Assembly: GCA_964651785.1 (NCBI GenBank) | Contig: CAZYWJ010000010.1 | Coordinates: forward strand, 1 to 64,000 | Source: JAKVAV01 sp964651785 | GTDB lineage: Bacteria; Bacteroidota; Bacteroidia; Flavobacteriales_D; Cryomorphaceae | Direction: 5' to 3' | Length of the DNA stretch: 64,000 nt | In this document: one piece after another, positions 52,396-61,613 of the stretch | How positions within the stretch are numbered: position 1 is the stretch's first letter | Layout of the letters: each line of letters opens with the position of its first letter | Position numbers and translations under genes: made by a program | Notes under the pieces: generated by a model | Told to the model about the DNA's origin: nothing | Database searches by the model: none | The model's input: the letters and a program-made list of their open reading frames with translations, nothing else

Positions 52396-53628
52396 CTAAT
52401 TCGTTTTTGCCATGATATAATCCAACTCTGCCAGAGCAATGTGGTAATCCTTGAGGGCTGTTACTTTCAGCTTTTGATACTTCAAAATTTGCTGCTGCAT
52501 CCGCAATACTTCTTCAAATTCTTTTCCTGAGTTGCTGTATGCTGAGAATAGCAAATTCAAGGACTGTTCTGATACCGCTATTTGCTCTTCGTATAGTTGA
52601 ATGAGTTCACGTTGCTGTTGAATTTCAAATAATGTTTTTTCGTAAGATGTGAGCAGGTTGTTTGAGACTTCTTCTTTTTGGTAAGCGTAAGATTCTTGCA
52701 TTTTTATAGCTTCTTCTTTTGCGGCTTTGTATTTGCCACGGAAAATGGGAAGGCTAATAGTTGCCATAGGCATAAAAACATCTTTTCCGTTGTCATCTAC
52801 CGCCATGTCTGTTCTTTCACCCACAATGACGTAATCTAACCCGACCCCAAACTTTGGTAGCCCTTGTTTAATGGCCGCCCGCTCTTGTGCCTGGCTTGCC
52901 TGAATCTTCAGGTCTAGTTCTTCCAGTAAGGGATTTGAAACAAGCAGTGAATCTTTACTGAAACGATATGTGAATTCTGAAGTACCCAAAGTATCTGTGA
53001 CTTGAATAAACTCGTCTTCATCTCTATTCAAAAGCTTGTTAAAGCGTGTTTCTAAAGGCTTCTTCTTTTGATTGAGGATAGCAATTTCGCTTGTCGCGTC
53101 TTTGAGCATGATATCTACCCGCAATACATCTACCATTGAGCCCTTGTCATTTTGAAACTGAACGGTTGCCATCTCTTTATAAGAGGATAAAATCCGTTGG
53201 TTTTCTTGCTCGATTTCTATGAGTTTTTGTAATTCATAAAGAGGATAATATGCAGCAGATACCTGATAGTAGAGCTTGTTTCGCTCATCCAAAAACACTT
53301 GATACTTGGCTTCTGCCATGAATGTTGCCGCATCTTCCTGTGCTTGTAGTGTCCCAAACCAAGGAAACATTTGGGTCAAGGAGAACCTGGCTCGTTGAGG
53401 TCCTACTCTTGTTTCAACGGGAGAAATAAAGTAGCCAAAAGACAAATTAGGGTCAGGAATGCTGCTGACCTGTGCTACCCGTTGCATAGCTGCTTCGAAT
53501 GATTTGTATTTGGCTTGTAAGCCAGGATTGTTTTCAGCGGCTATTTCGAAATACTCTTCCAAGGATTGGGCATTTGCCATTACGGAAAAGCCCAATGCTA
53601 TAAGTATGATTAGAATTAATTTCTTCAT
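52396..53628 (-). CDS. TolC-family outer membrane channel
   Basis: A 410-residue outer-membrane efflux protein, signal MKKLILIILIALGFSVMANA. The repeated helical hairpins (SLEEYFEIAAENNPGLQAKY, QISVSEQSLNLLFSAYSNSG-like) match the TolC/CusC family. It forms the exit duct for CusA/CusB. Its start overlaps the cusA stop by 4 bp (ATGA), implying translational coupling. Confidence 0.92.
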   Translation of the reverse strand: MKKLILIILIALGFSVMANAQSLEEYFEIAAENNPGLQAKYKSFEAAMQRVAQVSSIPDPNLSFGYFISPVETRVGPQRARFSLTQMFPWFGTLQAQEDAATFMAEAKYQVFLDERNKLYYQVSAAYYPLYELQKLIEIEQENQRILSSYKEMATVQFQNDKGSMVDVLRVDIMLKDATSEIAILNQKKKPLETRFNKLLNRDEDEFIQVTDTLGTSEFTYRFSKDSLLVSNPLLEELDLKIQASQAQERAAIKQGLPKFGVGLDYVIVGERTDMAVDDNGKDVFMPMATISLPIFRGKYKAAKEEAIKMQESYAYQKEEVSNNLLTSYEKTLFEIQQQRELIQLYEEQIAVSEQSLNLLFSAYSNSGKEFEEVLRMQQQILKYQKLKVTALKDYHIALAELDYIMAKTN

Positions 53629-56600
53629 GATTGAGCTTTTTGAATTTTACGTTCTTCTCTCCAACAATAGATCACGGGGACAATGAAATAGGTAATAGCT
53701 GCAAACAACATCCCGCCGAAGGCAGGAATGGCCATTGGTATCATAATGTCAGAACCACGACCAGTAGAGGTGAGGATAGGCAGCAAGGCAATAATGGTGG
53801 TGGCGGAAGTCATCACCGCTGGTTTAATTCTGCGATGTCCGGCTTCAACCGTGGCTGCTCTAATTCCTTTTAGATCTTCTGTTTTGTTTCGCTTAAAACT
53901 TTGGTCTAAGTAGGTTGCCATTAAAACACCATCATCCGTAGCAATACCAAAGAGCGCAATAAAGCCTACCCAAACCGCTACACTGAGATTGATGGTTTGT
54001 ATTTGGAATAAGTCTCTAAAATTGGTGTTGAAGAGTGAGAAGTCGGCGAACCAAGTTTGACCATATAACCAAAGGATAATAAAACCACCACTAAAGGCCA
54101 TGGCAATACCCGTAAACACCATTAAAGAGGTGGAGACTGATTTGAATTGGAAATACAGGATCAAAAAGACAATACCCAACACCAGTGGTACGATGATGGA
54201 AAGGCGTTTTTCAGCACGTACTTGATTTTCATAGCTTCCAGAAAACTTATAACTCACACCCGAAGGAACAGTCAACTCACCTGAATCTATTTTTGCTTGG
54301 ATGGCTTGCTGTGCATCATTCACTACGGTGACTTCTGAAAAACCATCTCGCTTATCAAACAGTACATAGCCAACCAGAAAAGTCTCTTCGCTTTTAATGG
54401 CCTGCGGCCCGCGTACATATTCAAAATCTATGATTTGAGATAGGGGAATTTGAGCACCAGTAGGCGTAGCCATTAGAATTTTACCAAGGGTTTCAGGATC
54501 GTCTCTTAGCTCTCTTGGGTATCTTACCCTAACAGGAAAACGTTCTCTACCTTCAACTGTGGAGGTGATCTTCATGCCCCCAATGGCGGTTTCTATGGTT
54601 TGCTGAACATCTTCAATATTCAAACCGTATCGAGAAATTTCATCTCGGTTGATGTTCAGGTGTAGGTAAGGTTTACCGACAATCCGATCGGCAAAAACAG
54701 CTTCTTCCTTTACGGATGGAACTTCTTTCAGAATGTTTTCAAGTCGAAGACCAAAATTCTCTATCGTTTTAAGGTCGGGACCATATACTTTGATACCCAT
54801 TGGTGCGCGCATGCCCGTTTGTAGCATAATCAGCCTTGTTTCTATCGGTTGAAGTTTAGGAGCGGATGTTACGCCTGGTATCTTGGTTACTTTGACTATT
54901 TCATTCCAAATGTCGTCTGGCGATTTGATCTCTTCCCGCCAATTGCGGTAGTATTCGCCATTATTGTCAGGAATTAAATCCCTTTTGCCAATTGATATTT
55001 CCAAGCCTTCCTGATTGCTCAGGGTGTCTCCTGAAACGGTTATAAAGCGATTGTTTTTGGTGACTTTGAATCGCTGGCGGTGTCCTTTTTTGTTGAGAAT
55101 GTATTCTGGTTTATAGTTGATGATGTTTTCATACATCGAAATAGGAGCGGGATCTAAAGCGGATTCTACTCGACCAAGTTTACCTACGGTTAATTCCACT
55201 TCGGGAATGTTGGTCAACAGCATATCTAATTGACCGACTACTCTGCGGTTGTATTCTAAGCCGGAGTGCGGCATGGAGGTAGGCATGAGCAGAAAACTAC
55301 CTTCACCCAATGACGGCATAAACTCCTTACCAATACCTGGAAACGTGTGTGCCAATTCAGACCACACTTTAGTCTTGTCCACATTCCATCCTACTGCTTC
55401 AAAACCCTTAGACGCAAAACCAAAAACCGTATTAAAGCCTAACCAGATGTTGGCTGCCAGTAAAATGAGTAAGGCGGGTATGAGGAGAAACTTGACTTTA
55501 TGGTTGAGGCACCATTGTAAGATTCTTTTGTATTGATATTCCAACAAGGTGAAACTGCCTAGAATCAAAGCGACTAACAAGGCTACAAATACGAAGTTGA
55601 GTAAGAGCGACTGTGATGCCCCAAGTGGCAACCAGTATTTGGCTAATAACCATGTAACGCCAATCAATACAACGATTAGCTCTGCATAGTTGTAGATAAT
55701 GCGGATGGGTTTGGGAAAGTTCTCGCTTTTACCATGAAGAAGCTTTTTGAGTATTCCTATTGTTCCGAAGAGAACGAGTATTATTCCACCCCAAACTTGC
55801 CCAAATACCAGGGCAACAACACCAATCGCAACAAGCGCATAGCTGCCATAGGTTTTGAGGATGTTGTTCTTGATTTTGAATCCAAAAAACCAATGTGCCA
55901 GGGTAGGCATAATCAACAAGCTCACGAGGAGAGCAGCAATAAGTGCAAAGGTTTTGGTAAATGCCAAAGGCCCGAATAGCTTGCCTTCTGCCGCTTGCAT
56001 AGTGAATACTGGAATAAAGCTGACAATGGTGGTGGAAACAGCGGTCAATATTGCTGATGAGACTTCCGATGCACCGTTGTAAACAGTAGTGATCAGTTTC
56101 TGCTCAGTTGGGGCTTCATCGATGTGTTTAATGATGTTTTCCGAAAGGATTACGCCAAGATCCACCATGGTGCCAATGGCAATGGCAATACCTGATAGCG
56201 CAACGATGTTGGCATCCACGCCAAAGTACCGCATGGCGATGAACACCATTAAAACTGCAATGGGCAATATACTAGAAATAAGAAATGAGGCTCTGAGGTT
56301 GTACACCATCACAATAACCACCAAAATGGTAATGAGTACTTGCAGTGAAATGGCTTCTTCCAACGTACCCAAGGTTTCGTAAATTAATTCCGAACGGTCA
56401 TAAAAGGGCACAATGGTCAATTGAGATACTCGGCCATCGGCAAGGGTTTTCTTTGGTAGTCCTGGGGCTATTTCTTTGATTTTTCCTTTGACATTGTTGA
56501 TGACTTGCAAAGGATTCGCCCCATAGCGGGCAACTACAACTCCACCTACTACTTCTGCACCATCTTTGTCTAGTAACCCCCTTCTAGTAGCAGGGCCGAG

Positions 56601-57449
56601 TGAAACTACTCCTATATCCTTAATTCGGATGGGGACATTGTCCTGAACGGAAACCACTGCTTTCTCTATGTCTTCAACTTTCTTCACATAGCCGAGTCCC
56701 CTAACTAAATACTCTGCCTGATTGATCTCGATGGTTTTCGCACCAACATCTTTGTTGGATTTTTGAACGGCCTGCATGACTTTATGCAAAGGAATATCAT
56801 AGGCTTTAAGTGCATCAGGATTCACATCAATTTGGTACTCCTGCACAAAACCACCAATAGAAGCCACTTCTGAAACTCCTTCTGTTGCGTTTAAACCATA
56901 TTTCACATAGAAATCCTGTACAGTTCTAATTTCATGTAAATCCCAACCGCCTGTGGGATTTCCTTTCTGATCTCTACCTTCTATGGTGTACCAATAGACT
57001 TGACCTAAGGCGGTAGCATCAGGGCCTAAGGCTGGCTGCACTGCATCAGGTAATAATCCTGACGGCAGGGAATTGAGTTTTTCAAGTATTCGGGAGCGGG
57101 ACCAATAGAATTCGACATCTTCAGAGAAAATGATGTAAATGCTCGAAAAACCGAATATGGATGAACTTCGAATGGATTTTACTCCAGGTATGCCAAGTAA
57201 GTAGGTGGTTAAAGGATAGGAGATTTGATCTTCTATGTCTTGTGGAGATCGACCTTGCCATTGAGTGAAAACGATCTGTTGGTTTTCGCCAATATCGGGA
57301 ATGGCATCAACAGGTACGGGATCGGAAGGCAATGCGCCTACCTGCCACCCAAAAGGGGCGGTGATGATACCCCAGGCGACAAAAGCCAAGAGTATGAGAA
57401 CAGTTACCAACTTGTTCTCCAAGAAGTATTTGATAATTCTATTGAGCAT
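53625..57449 (-). CDS. cusA: CusA/CzcA-type heavy-metal RND pump, enlarged
   Basis: A 1274-residue inner-membrane RND transporter. The N-terminal WQVGALPSDPVPVDAIPDIG, the TM4 proton-relay region IGTMVDLGVILSENI and GIATDDGVLMATYLDQ near the end are typical of the heavy-metal group. The periplasmic EFMPSLGEGSFLLMPTSMPH is seen in CusA/CzcA. It is over 200 residues longer than usual (about 1030-1050); the extra part lies between the first and second RND halves and contains about four added membrane helices (for example LIVVLIGVTWLLAKYWLPLG). It is the first gene of the Cus operon. Confidence 0.92.
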   Translation of the reverse strand: MLNRIIKYFLENKLVTVLILLAFVAWGIITAPFGWQVGALPSDPVPVDAIPDIGENQQIVFTQWQGRSPQDIEDQISYPLTTYLLGIPGVKSIRSSSIFGFSSIYIIFSEDVEFYWSRSRILEKLNSLPSGLLPDAVQPALGPDATALGQVYWYTIEGRDQKGNPTGGWDLHEIRTVQDFYVKYGLNATEGVSEVASIGGFVQEYQIDVNPDALKAYDIPLHKVMQAVQKSNKDVGAKTIEINQAEYLVRGLGYVKKVEDIEKAVVSVQDNVPIRIKDIGVVSLGPATRRGLLDKDGAEVVGGVVVARYGANPLQVINNVKGKIKEIAPGLPKKTLADGRVSQLTIVPFYDRSELIYETLGTLEEAISLQVLITILVVIVMVYNLRASFLISSILPIAVLMVFIAMRYFGVDANIVALSGIAIAIGTMVDLGVILSENIIKHIDEAPTEQKLITTVYNGASEVSSAILTAVSTTIVSFIPVFTMQAAEGKLFGPLAFTKTFALIAALLVSLLIMPTLAHWFFGFKIKNNILKTYGSYALVAIGVVALVFGQVWGGIILVLFGTIGILKKLLHGKSENFPKPIRIIYNYAELIVVLIGVTWLLAKYWLPLGASQSLLLNFVFVALLVALILGSFTLLEYQYKRILQWCLNHKVKFLLIPALLILLAANIWLGFNTVFGFASKGFEAVGWNVDKTKVWSELAHTFPGIGKEFMPSLGEGSFLLMPTSMPHSGLEYNRRVVGQLDMLLTNIPEVELTVGKLGRVESALDPAPISMYENIINYKPEYILNKKGHRQRFKVTKNNRFITVSGDTLSNQEGLEISIGKRDLIPDNNGEYYRNWREEIKSPDDIWNEIVKVTKIPGVTSAPKLQPIETRLIMLQTGMRAPMGIKVYGPDLKTIENFGLRLENILKEVPSVKEEAVFADRIVGKPYLHLNINRDEISRYGLNIEDVQQTIETAIGGMKITSTVEGRERFPVRVRYPRELRDDPETLGKILMATPTGAQIPLSQIIDFEYVRGPQAIKSEETFLVGYVLFDKRDGFSEVTVVNDAQQAIQAKIDSGELTVPSGVSYKFSGSYENQVRAEKRLSIIVPLVLGIVFLILYFQFKSVSTSLMVFTGIAMAFSGGFIILWLYGQTWFADFSLFNTNFRDLFQIQTINLSVAVWVGFIALFGIATDDGVLMATYLDQSFKRNKTEDLKGIRAATVEAGHRRIKPAVMTSATTIIALLPILTSTGRGSDIMIPMAIPAFGGMLFAAITYFIVPVIYCWREERKIQKAQS

Positions 57450-57487
57450 AATACATTTGAAATTGAGTGAACAGAAAGAATTTGTTC

Positions 57488-57506
57488 ATTGGCAGGAATT
57501 GCCAAT
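57488..57506. promoter_or_regulatory. palindrome upstream of cusA
   Basis: Perfect inverted repeat attggca-ggaat-tgccaat lies 38 bp before the cusA start. It could be an operator for the Cus operon or the end of the HYC_CC_PP transcript. There is no matching T-run, so an operator seems the better guess. Confidence 0.45.
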
Positions 57507-57553
57507 TAGTCCCCTAAACCTTTGTTAGGGAACTTCAAATAGTACTATGCGGT

Positions 57554-57973
57554 CTAAATTAAGAAAGTCTGAAAAAGAACATGGATGTCTTTTTCAGGGA
57601 GTGGAGGGGAGTAATCAGCGTACTCTTTTTGCCCTTTGTCAGTGAAGAGTAAAGGAAGGATAAAAGTACGAACTAGTGCAGCGAAGAACACAGGATTAAC
57701 TTCATGCGATGCTTGCTGAGTTTTAGCGGTATCATCTGTTTGTAATACCTGATGCTGGTTCTCGCAGCATGGCTTTGGCTTGATCTGTTTTTGCTCTGAA
57801 GGTAGATTCTCACAATCCTTGCTCATGCCTTCCATGCCGCAATCAGGATTTCCCAGGCCTAATGAAAAGGTAGTCTTTACCGCTTCTCCACCGCAGAAGT
57901 GCGTGTTCATAGCAAACCCTATGTTGGAGACCAACAAAAGTAGAGCAAGCGATATGGACACTATTTTTTTCAC
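57554..57973 (-). CDS. HYC_CC_PP family secreted metal protein
   Basis: From GTG 57973 a secreted 139-residue protein, signal (VKKIVSISLALLLLVSNIGF). The mature part carries THFCGG, GNPDCGMEGMSKDC and KPCCENQH, the His/Cys pattern naming this family, which accompanies copper genes in Bacteroidota. It should bind metal in the envelope. The start is placed at GTG 57973, not at 57982, because 57980-57987 looks like the promoter -7 box. Confidence 0.8.
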   Translation of the reverse strand: MKKIVSISLALLLLVSNIGFAMNTHFCGGEAVKTTFSLGLGNPDCGMEGMSKDCENLPSEQKQIKPKPCCENQHQVLQTDDTAKTQQASHEVNPVFFAALVRTFILPLLFTDKGQKEYADYSPPLPEKDIHVLFQTFLI

Positions 57974-57979
57974 TAAGCA

Positions 57980-58034
57980 CAAAGGTAAGAATTCAAAAAG
58001 GAGTCGTGTTACAGAATTTTGACTTTGATTTATA
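57980..58034 (-). promoter_or_regulatory. promoter and shared metal-regulon motif before HYC_CC_PP
   Basis: On the minus strand TACCTTTG (57980-57987) fits the -7 consensus; 20 bp upstream of it begins a 27-bp element (58008-58034) that is 23/27 identical to the element before copA (60657-60683). The transcript would start almost at the GTG, so translation may be leaderless. Confidence 0.6.
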
Positions 58035-58065
58035 CAATTCGGTTCAAGAAGTTCTATTCAAGAAA

Positions 58066-58100
58066 AAGCCCATACTACTATCACTAGTAATATGGGGCTT
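58066..58100 (-). terminator. intrinsic terminator after copA-HMA operon
   Basis: A 14-bp stem with one mismatch: aagccc-atactact (58066-58079) against agtaatat-gggctt (58086-58100, one bulged g), loop 6 nt, with a T-run on the minus strand given by the A-run at 58063-58067. It lies 20 bp downstream of the HMA gene stop at 58120. Confidence 0.85.
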
Positions 58101-58119
58101 AGCATCTTTTAAATCGTGC

Positions 58120-58335
58120 CTAATTACTCAATTCATCCAAGGTAAAGCCTACTTTCTTTACAGCTTGCTTGATTTCATCTGGACTGAGATTTTCTGTTTC
58201 AACGGTAAGAATACGATCATCGTGTTTTAGGTCAACATCCCATTTCTCGATGTTTTGCTCTTCGTTTAAAACAGGAGTTACTTTTGATAAACAACCTGTG
58301 CAATTGATATTGGATTTGAATTTTAGTGTTTTCAT
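58120..58335 (-). CDS. CopZ-like heavy-metal-associated protein
   Basis: A 71-residue single HMA domain. The metal motif is INCTGCLSKV (Cys12, Cys15). It likely acts as a copper chaperone handing metal to the CopA ATPase whose gene ends 17 bp upstream on the same strand. Size and context fit CopZ. Confidence 0.9.
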   Translation of the reverse strand: MKTLKFKSNINCTGCLSKVTPVLNEEQNIEKWDVDLKHDDRILTVETENLSPDEIKQAVKKVGFTLDELSN

Positions 58336-58351
58336 TTTATGAAGTTTTGAA

Positions 58352-60604
58352 TTAAAGTTTTGCTGCTTTTAGTCTTAGACTGTTGGCTACCACAGATACG
58401 GAGCTAAAGGCCATTGCCGCTCCTGCTATCATAGGGTCAAGTAAGAATCCATTGTAGGCATACAATACTCCTGCGGCAATTGGGATACCGATGATGTTGT
58501 AGATAAATGCCCAAAACAAGTTTTGCCTGATACCCAACACCGTGAGTTTGGAAAGTTTCAAGGCTTTGGGAATTGCTTGAAGATCAGTGGTAATAAGAGT
58601 CATTTTTGCTACATCCATAGCTATGTCTGATCCTTTACCCATAGCGATACTCACATCTGCCTGAGCAAGTGCCTGAGAATCGTTGATTCCATCACCGACC
58701 ATAGCTACTACCTTGCCTTTGACTTGTAATTCTGTTACAAAATCAGCCTTATCGGATGGCATCACTTCGGCTTTAAAATGATCTATTCCTACTTGTGTAG
58801 CAACAGCTCTTGCAGTTTGCTCATTATCACCCGTGAGCATATACACTTCTATGCCCCGCTCTTGCAGTGTACGGATAGCGGATGCGGAGCTTTCCTTGAT
58901 TTCATCTGCAATGGCCAGTATAGCCAGCACGAAAGACTGGTTTGCAAAAAAGATGACGGTTTTACCTTCGTTGCTCCACCTGCTCGATTGGTTTTGGAGT
59001 GAAGATGAAAGAAGAATGTTTTTGCTTTCTAATAAACGTTGGTTACCGATGTAGAACCTTTCCCCATCTATTGAACGAGCTTCTGCACCCATGCCTGTGA
59101 TGCTCTGAAAGTCTTGGATGCTTTCAGGTTTCAACCCATCATTTTTTAGTCGTGCGACTACCGCATCTGCCAGAGGATGTTCTGATTGAGATTCGATTGC
59201 TAAAAGCACTTGTTGATAGTACGTATCGGTTTTTTCCCAATGCTGATCAGTAACTGTTGGTTTACCTTTTGTTATCGTGCCTGTCTTGTCCAATACGATG
59301 GCATTCGTTTGATGACCCAACTCCAAGCTCTCTGCATCTTTAATCAAAATGTTGTTTTCGGCTCCCTTACCAATACCTACCATAATGGCAGTAGGTGTTG
59401 CTAAGCCTAAAGCACAAGGGCAGGCAATTACTAACACTGCGACAAAGGTAAGCAGTGCATGTGTGAGCGCATCATCGCCACCAACACCTATCCATGTAAT
59501 GAAGGTTATGATTGCAATGCTGATAACAATGGGCACGAACACACCTGCAATCTGATCTACCAACTTCTGCACAGGAGCTTTGCTTCCTTGTGCTTGTTGC
59601 ACCATTTTGATGATTTGCGAAAGCATGGTTTCCCCACCTACCTTTTTAGCGATAAAATGAAAACTGCCCTTTTGGTTTACCGTTCCAGCAAATACTTTTT
59701 CACCTTTCGTCTTTTCCACAGGCACTGGCTCGCCTGTGATCATACTCTCATCAACAAAAGAATTCCCATTAGATACTTCTCCATCCACAGGAATTTTCTC
59801 CCCTGGCCTTACTACTATGGTGTATCCTTTTTGCACGGCAGAAATGGGCATCTCTATCTCTTCGTCATTTTGAATGACTTTCAAGGTTTTTGGTTGTAAA
59901 CCCATTAATTTTTTAATAGCTGATGAGGTATTGGACTTGGCGCGCTCTTCCAATAATTTCCCCAAAGAAATAAAGGTGATGATTACGGTTGCTGCTTCGT
60001 AATAGACATGCGGATGAATACCCCGAGTATGCCAGAAATCAGGAAAAAAGGTATTGAATACACTGAATACAAAAGCAATTCCTGTACTCAAGGCTACCAA
60101 AGTATCCATATTGGCCTTGCCGTGTTTGGCCTGCTTCCAGGCATTGATATAGAAACTTCGACCGAACCAAAACAGGATAGGAATGCTCAATAGCATTGAA
60201 ATCCACCTGCCAGCAATCCAATCCATGTAAAACATGCCGATGATGAATACGGGCAATGTTAAAATAGCTGACCAGACAGTGCGCTGTTTAACATTTTGAT
60301 AATATTGTTTTTGGAGGTTTTCCTGAACTTCTGCTGGGTCTTCAGCATCGACTATTAGATCATAACCTACTGAACGAAGCGCATTTTGTAAATCGGCAGG
60401 GACAATGACGGCATCATACTCTATTAAAACTGATGATGAGGCAAAATTGACATTGGCAGTTTTTACTCCATCTGTGTGAGCTAAGATAGACTCTACGCTA
60501 GATGCACAGGCCGCACAGGTCATTCCTGTTACAGGAAAACTATTGTTGACAGATTTGTCAACTTTGGTCTTACCGTTCTTTTCTACTACTTCAGACTCTT
60601 GCAT
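58352..60604 (-). CDS. copA: CopA-type Cu-translocating P-type ATPase (CPC motif)
   Basis: From ATG 60604 a 750-residue ATPase with one N-terminal HMA domain (GMTCAACASS, Cys30 and Cys33), eight membrane helices, the CPC metal-site motif IACPCALG, phosphorylation motif DKTGTITKG, SEHPLAD and GDGINDSQA. It exports Cu(I) from the cytoplasm. ATG 60604 has a good Shine-Dalgarno-like aaaggaag upstream, unlike the longer reading frame to 60637. It lies downstream of the HMA-AraC regulator on the same strand and upstream of CopZ. Confidence 0.93.
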   Translation of the reverse strand: MQESEVVEKNGKTKVDKSVNNSFPVTGMTCAACASSVESILAHTDGVKTANVNFASSSVLIEYDAVIVPADLQNALRSVGYDLIVDAEDPAEVQENLQKQYYQNVKQRTVWSAILTLPVFIIGMFYMDWIAGRWISMLLSIPILFWFGRSFYINAWKQAKHGKANMDTLVALSTGIAFVFSVFNTFFPDFWHTRGIHPHVYYEAATVIITFISLGKLLEERAKSNTSSAIKKLMGLQPKTLKVIQNDEEIEMPISAVQKGYTIVVRPGEKIPVDGEVSNGNSFVDESMITGEPVPVEKTKGEKVFAGTVNQKGSFHFIAKKVGGETMLSQIIKMVQQAQGSKAPVQKLVDQIAGVFVPIVISIAIITFITWIGVGGDDALTHALLTFVAVLVIACPCALGLATPTAIMVGIGKGAENNILIKDAESLELGHQTNAIVLDKTGTITKGKPTVTDQHWEKTDTYYQQVLLAIESQSEHPLADAVVARLKNDGLKPESIQDFQSITGMGAEARSIDGERFYIGNQRLLESKNILLSSSLQNQSSRWSNEGKTVIFFANQSFVLAILAIADEIKESSASAIRTLQERGIEVYMLTGDNEQTARAVATQVGIDHFKAEVMPSDKADFVTELQVKGKVVAMVGDGINDSQALAQADVSIAMGKGSDIAMDVAKMTLITTDLQAIPKALKLSKLTVLGIRQNLFWAFIYNIIGIPIAAGVLYAYNGFLLDPMIAGAAMAFSSVSVVANSLRLKAAKL

Positions 60605-60627
60605 ACGCTTCCTTTGTTTTGATACTA

Positions 60628-60683
60628 CAAAAATCACAAGGAAGGCACCAAAGCTCGTTACACAATATTGACTTTGGTTTATG
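60628..60683 (-). promoter_or_regulatory. promoter and shared metal-regulon motif before copA
   Basis: GATTTTTG (60628-60635, 7 of 8 with the consensus) stands in for the -7 box. The 27-bp element at 60657-60683 matches the one before HYC_CC_PP at 23 of 27 positions, and sits about 21 bp upstream of the -7 box. An inverted repeat accaaag / ctttggt (60647-60653 and 60672-60678) overlaps it. Likely the binding site of the adjacent HMA-AraC regulator. Confidence 0.55.
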
Positions 60684-60692
60684 AAATTATGC

Positions 60693-61262
60693 TTAGAGCT
60701 TATCTAAAGGGTTTCGTTGATGGCTAGCCTGCCCTTTGAATTGAGTGGGGGTCATGCCTGTTTCTTTTTTAAACTGTGATGAAAGATGCGACACACTGCT
60801 GTAGTCCATTTCATTGGCAATCTCTGATAAGGTCATTTGGTCGTAAATCAAATACTCCTTTACTTTTTCAATTTTCTGTAGCACAATGAATTTCTCAATG
60901 GTGATTCCTTCAACAGAAGAAAACAGCCTGCTTAAATGGGCGTATTCGTGATGCAGTTTGTCAGCTATCAACGAAGAAAAATTGATGGTAAGCGGTTCTT
61001 GCGCGTGATGAATTTGGTTAATGATCACCGTTTTGATTTGTGAAATGAGCGTTGATTTACCTGGTTCAAGCAATTCAAATCCTAGCGAATCTAATTCTCC
61101 GCCAAGTAATGTGAGCTTTCCATCCTTTATGGGCTCTGCTAATGCAACCTGTCCAAGCTGCACATCTTGGTATTGTATTTCAAGTTTGTTGAGTAAGTCC
61201 TTCACTGCCATAATACAGCGTGGACAAACCATGTTTTTGATGTGTAGTATTCTATTCTTCAT
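60693..61262 (-). CDS. AraC-family regulator fused to an HMA-like metal-sensing domain
   Basis: A 189-residue regulator. The N-terminal 70 residues are HMA-like with the Cys pair in NMVCPRC (Cys13, Cys16). The C-terminal 90 residues are the AraC helix-turn-helix (LIYDQMTLSEIANEMDYSSV, HLSSQFKKETGMTPTQFK). Such fusion proteins are found in Bacteroidota metal islands and likely activate copA in response to cytoplasmic metal. It lies directly upstream of copA. A truncated second copy of the N-terminal part exists at 62320-62457. Confidence 0.88.
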   Translation of the reverse strand: MKNRILHIKNMVCPRCIMAVKDLLNKLEIQYQDVQLGQVALAEPIKDGKLTLLGGELDSLGFELLEPGKSTLISQIKTVIINQIHHAQEPLTINFSSLIADKLHHEYAHLSRLFSSVEGITIEKFIVLQKIEKVKEYLIYDQMTLSEIANEMDYSSVSHLSSQFKKETGMTPTQFKGQASHQRNPLDKL

Positions 61263-61406
61263 TTAGCGATAAGAAAATTAAATTAGACTTCACTCTCAAT
61301 GTCAACATATCTGTTTTTTATTTGGTGTAATAATTAGAATATCATAAGCAGACGTTTTTGAATCACTTAGTAATGGAATTAAGCATCTTCCAGCAAATTC
61401 GATTTT

Positions 61407-61613
61407 TTAACAACACTTCTTTTCTTGTTGAATTGGTGGACATTTTTCACTTCCATAACTGCAATAAACACAGCAATCGCCTTCTTTTGGTTTTAAAACC
61501 GTTTTACAATTCTCACATTCGTAAAAAAATTGACAAGCGTTTGTTGGCATTTCTTCTACTCTTTTATGTCCACATCTTGGACAAGTAATTTCTGAATTTA
61601 TTTGAATTTCCAT
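61407..61613 (-). CDS. GDCCVxC domain protein
   Basis: A 68-residue cysteine-rich protein: ITCPRCGHKRVEEMPTNACQ, CENCKTVLKP, GDCCVYC and a CC end. The GDCCVxC family is linked to mercury genes in Bacteroidota and probably binds soft metals in the cytoplasm. It starts on the last base of the merTP stop (TAATG). Confidence 0.88.
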   Translation of the reverse strand: MEIQINSEITCPRCGHKRVEEMPTNACQFFYECENCKTVLKPKEGDCCVYCSYGSEKCPPIQQEKKCC

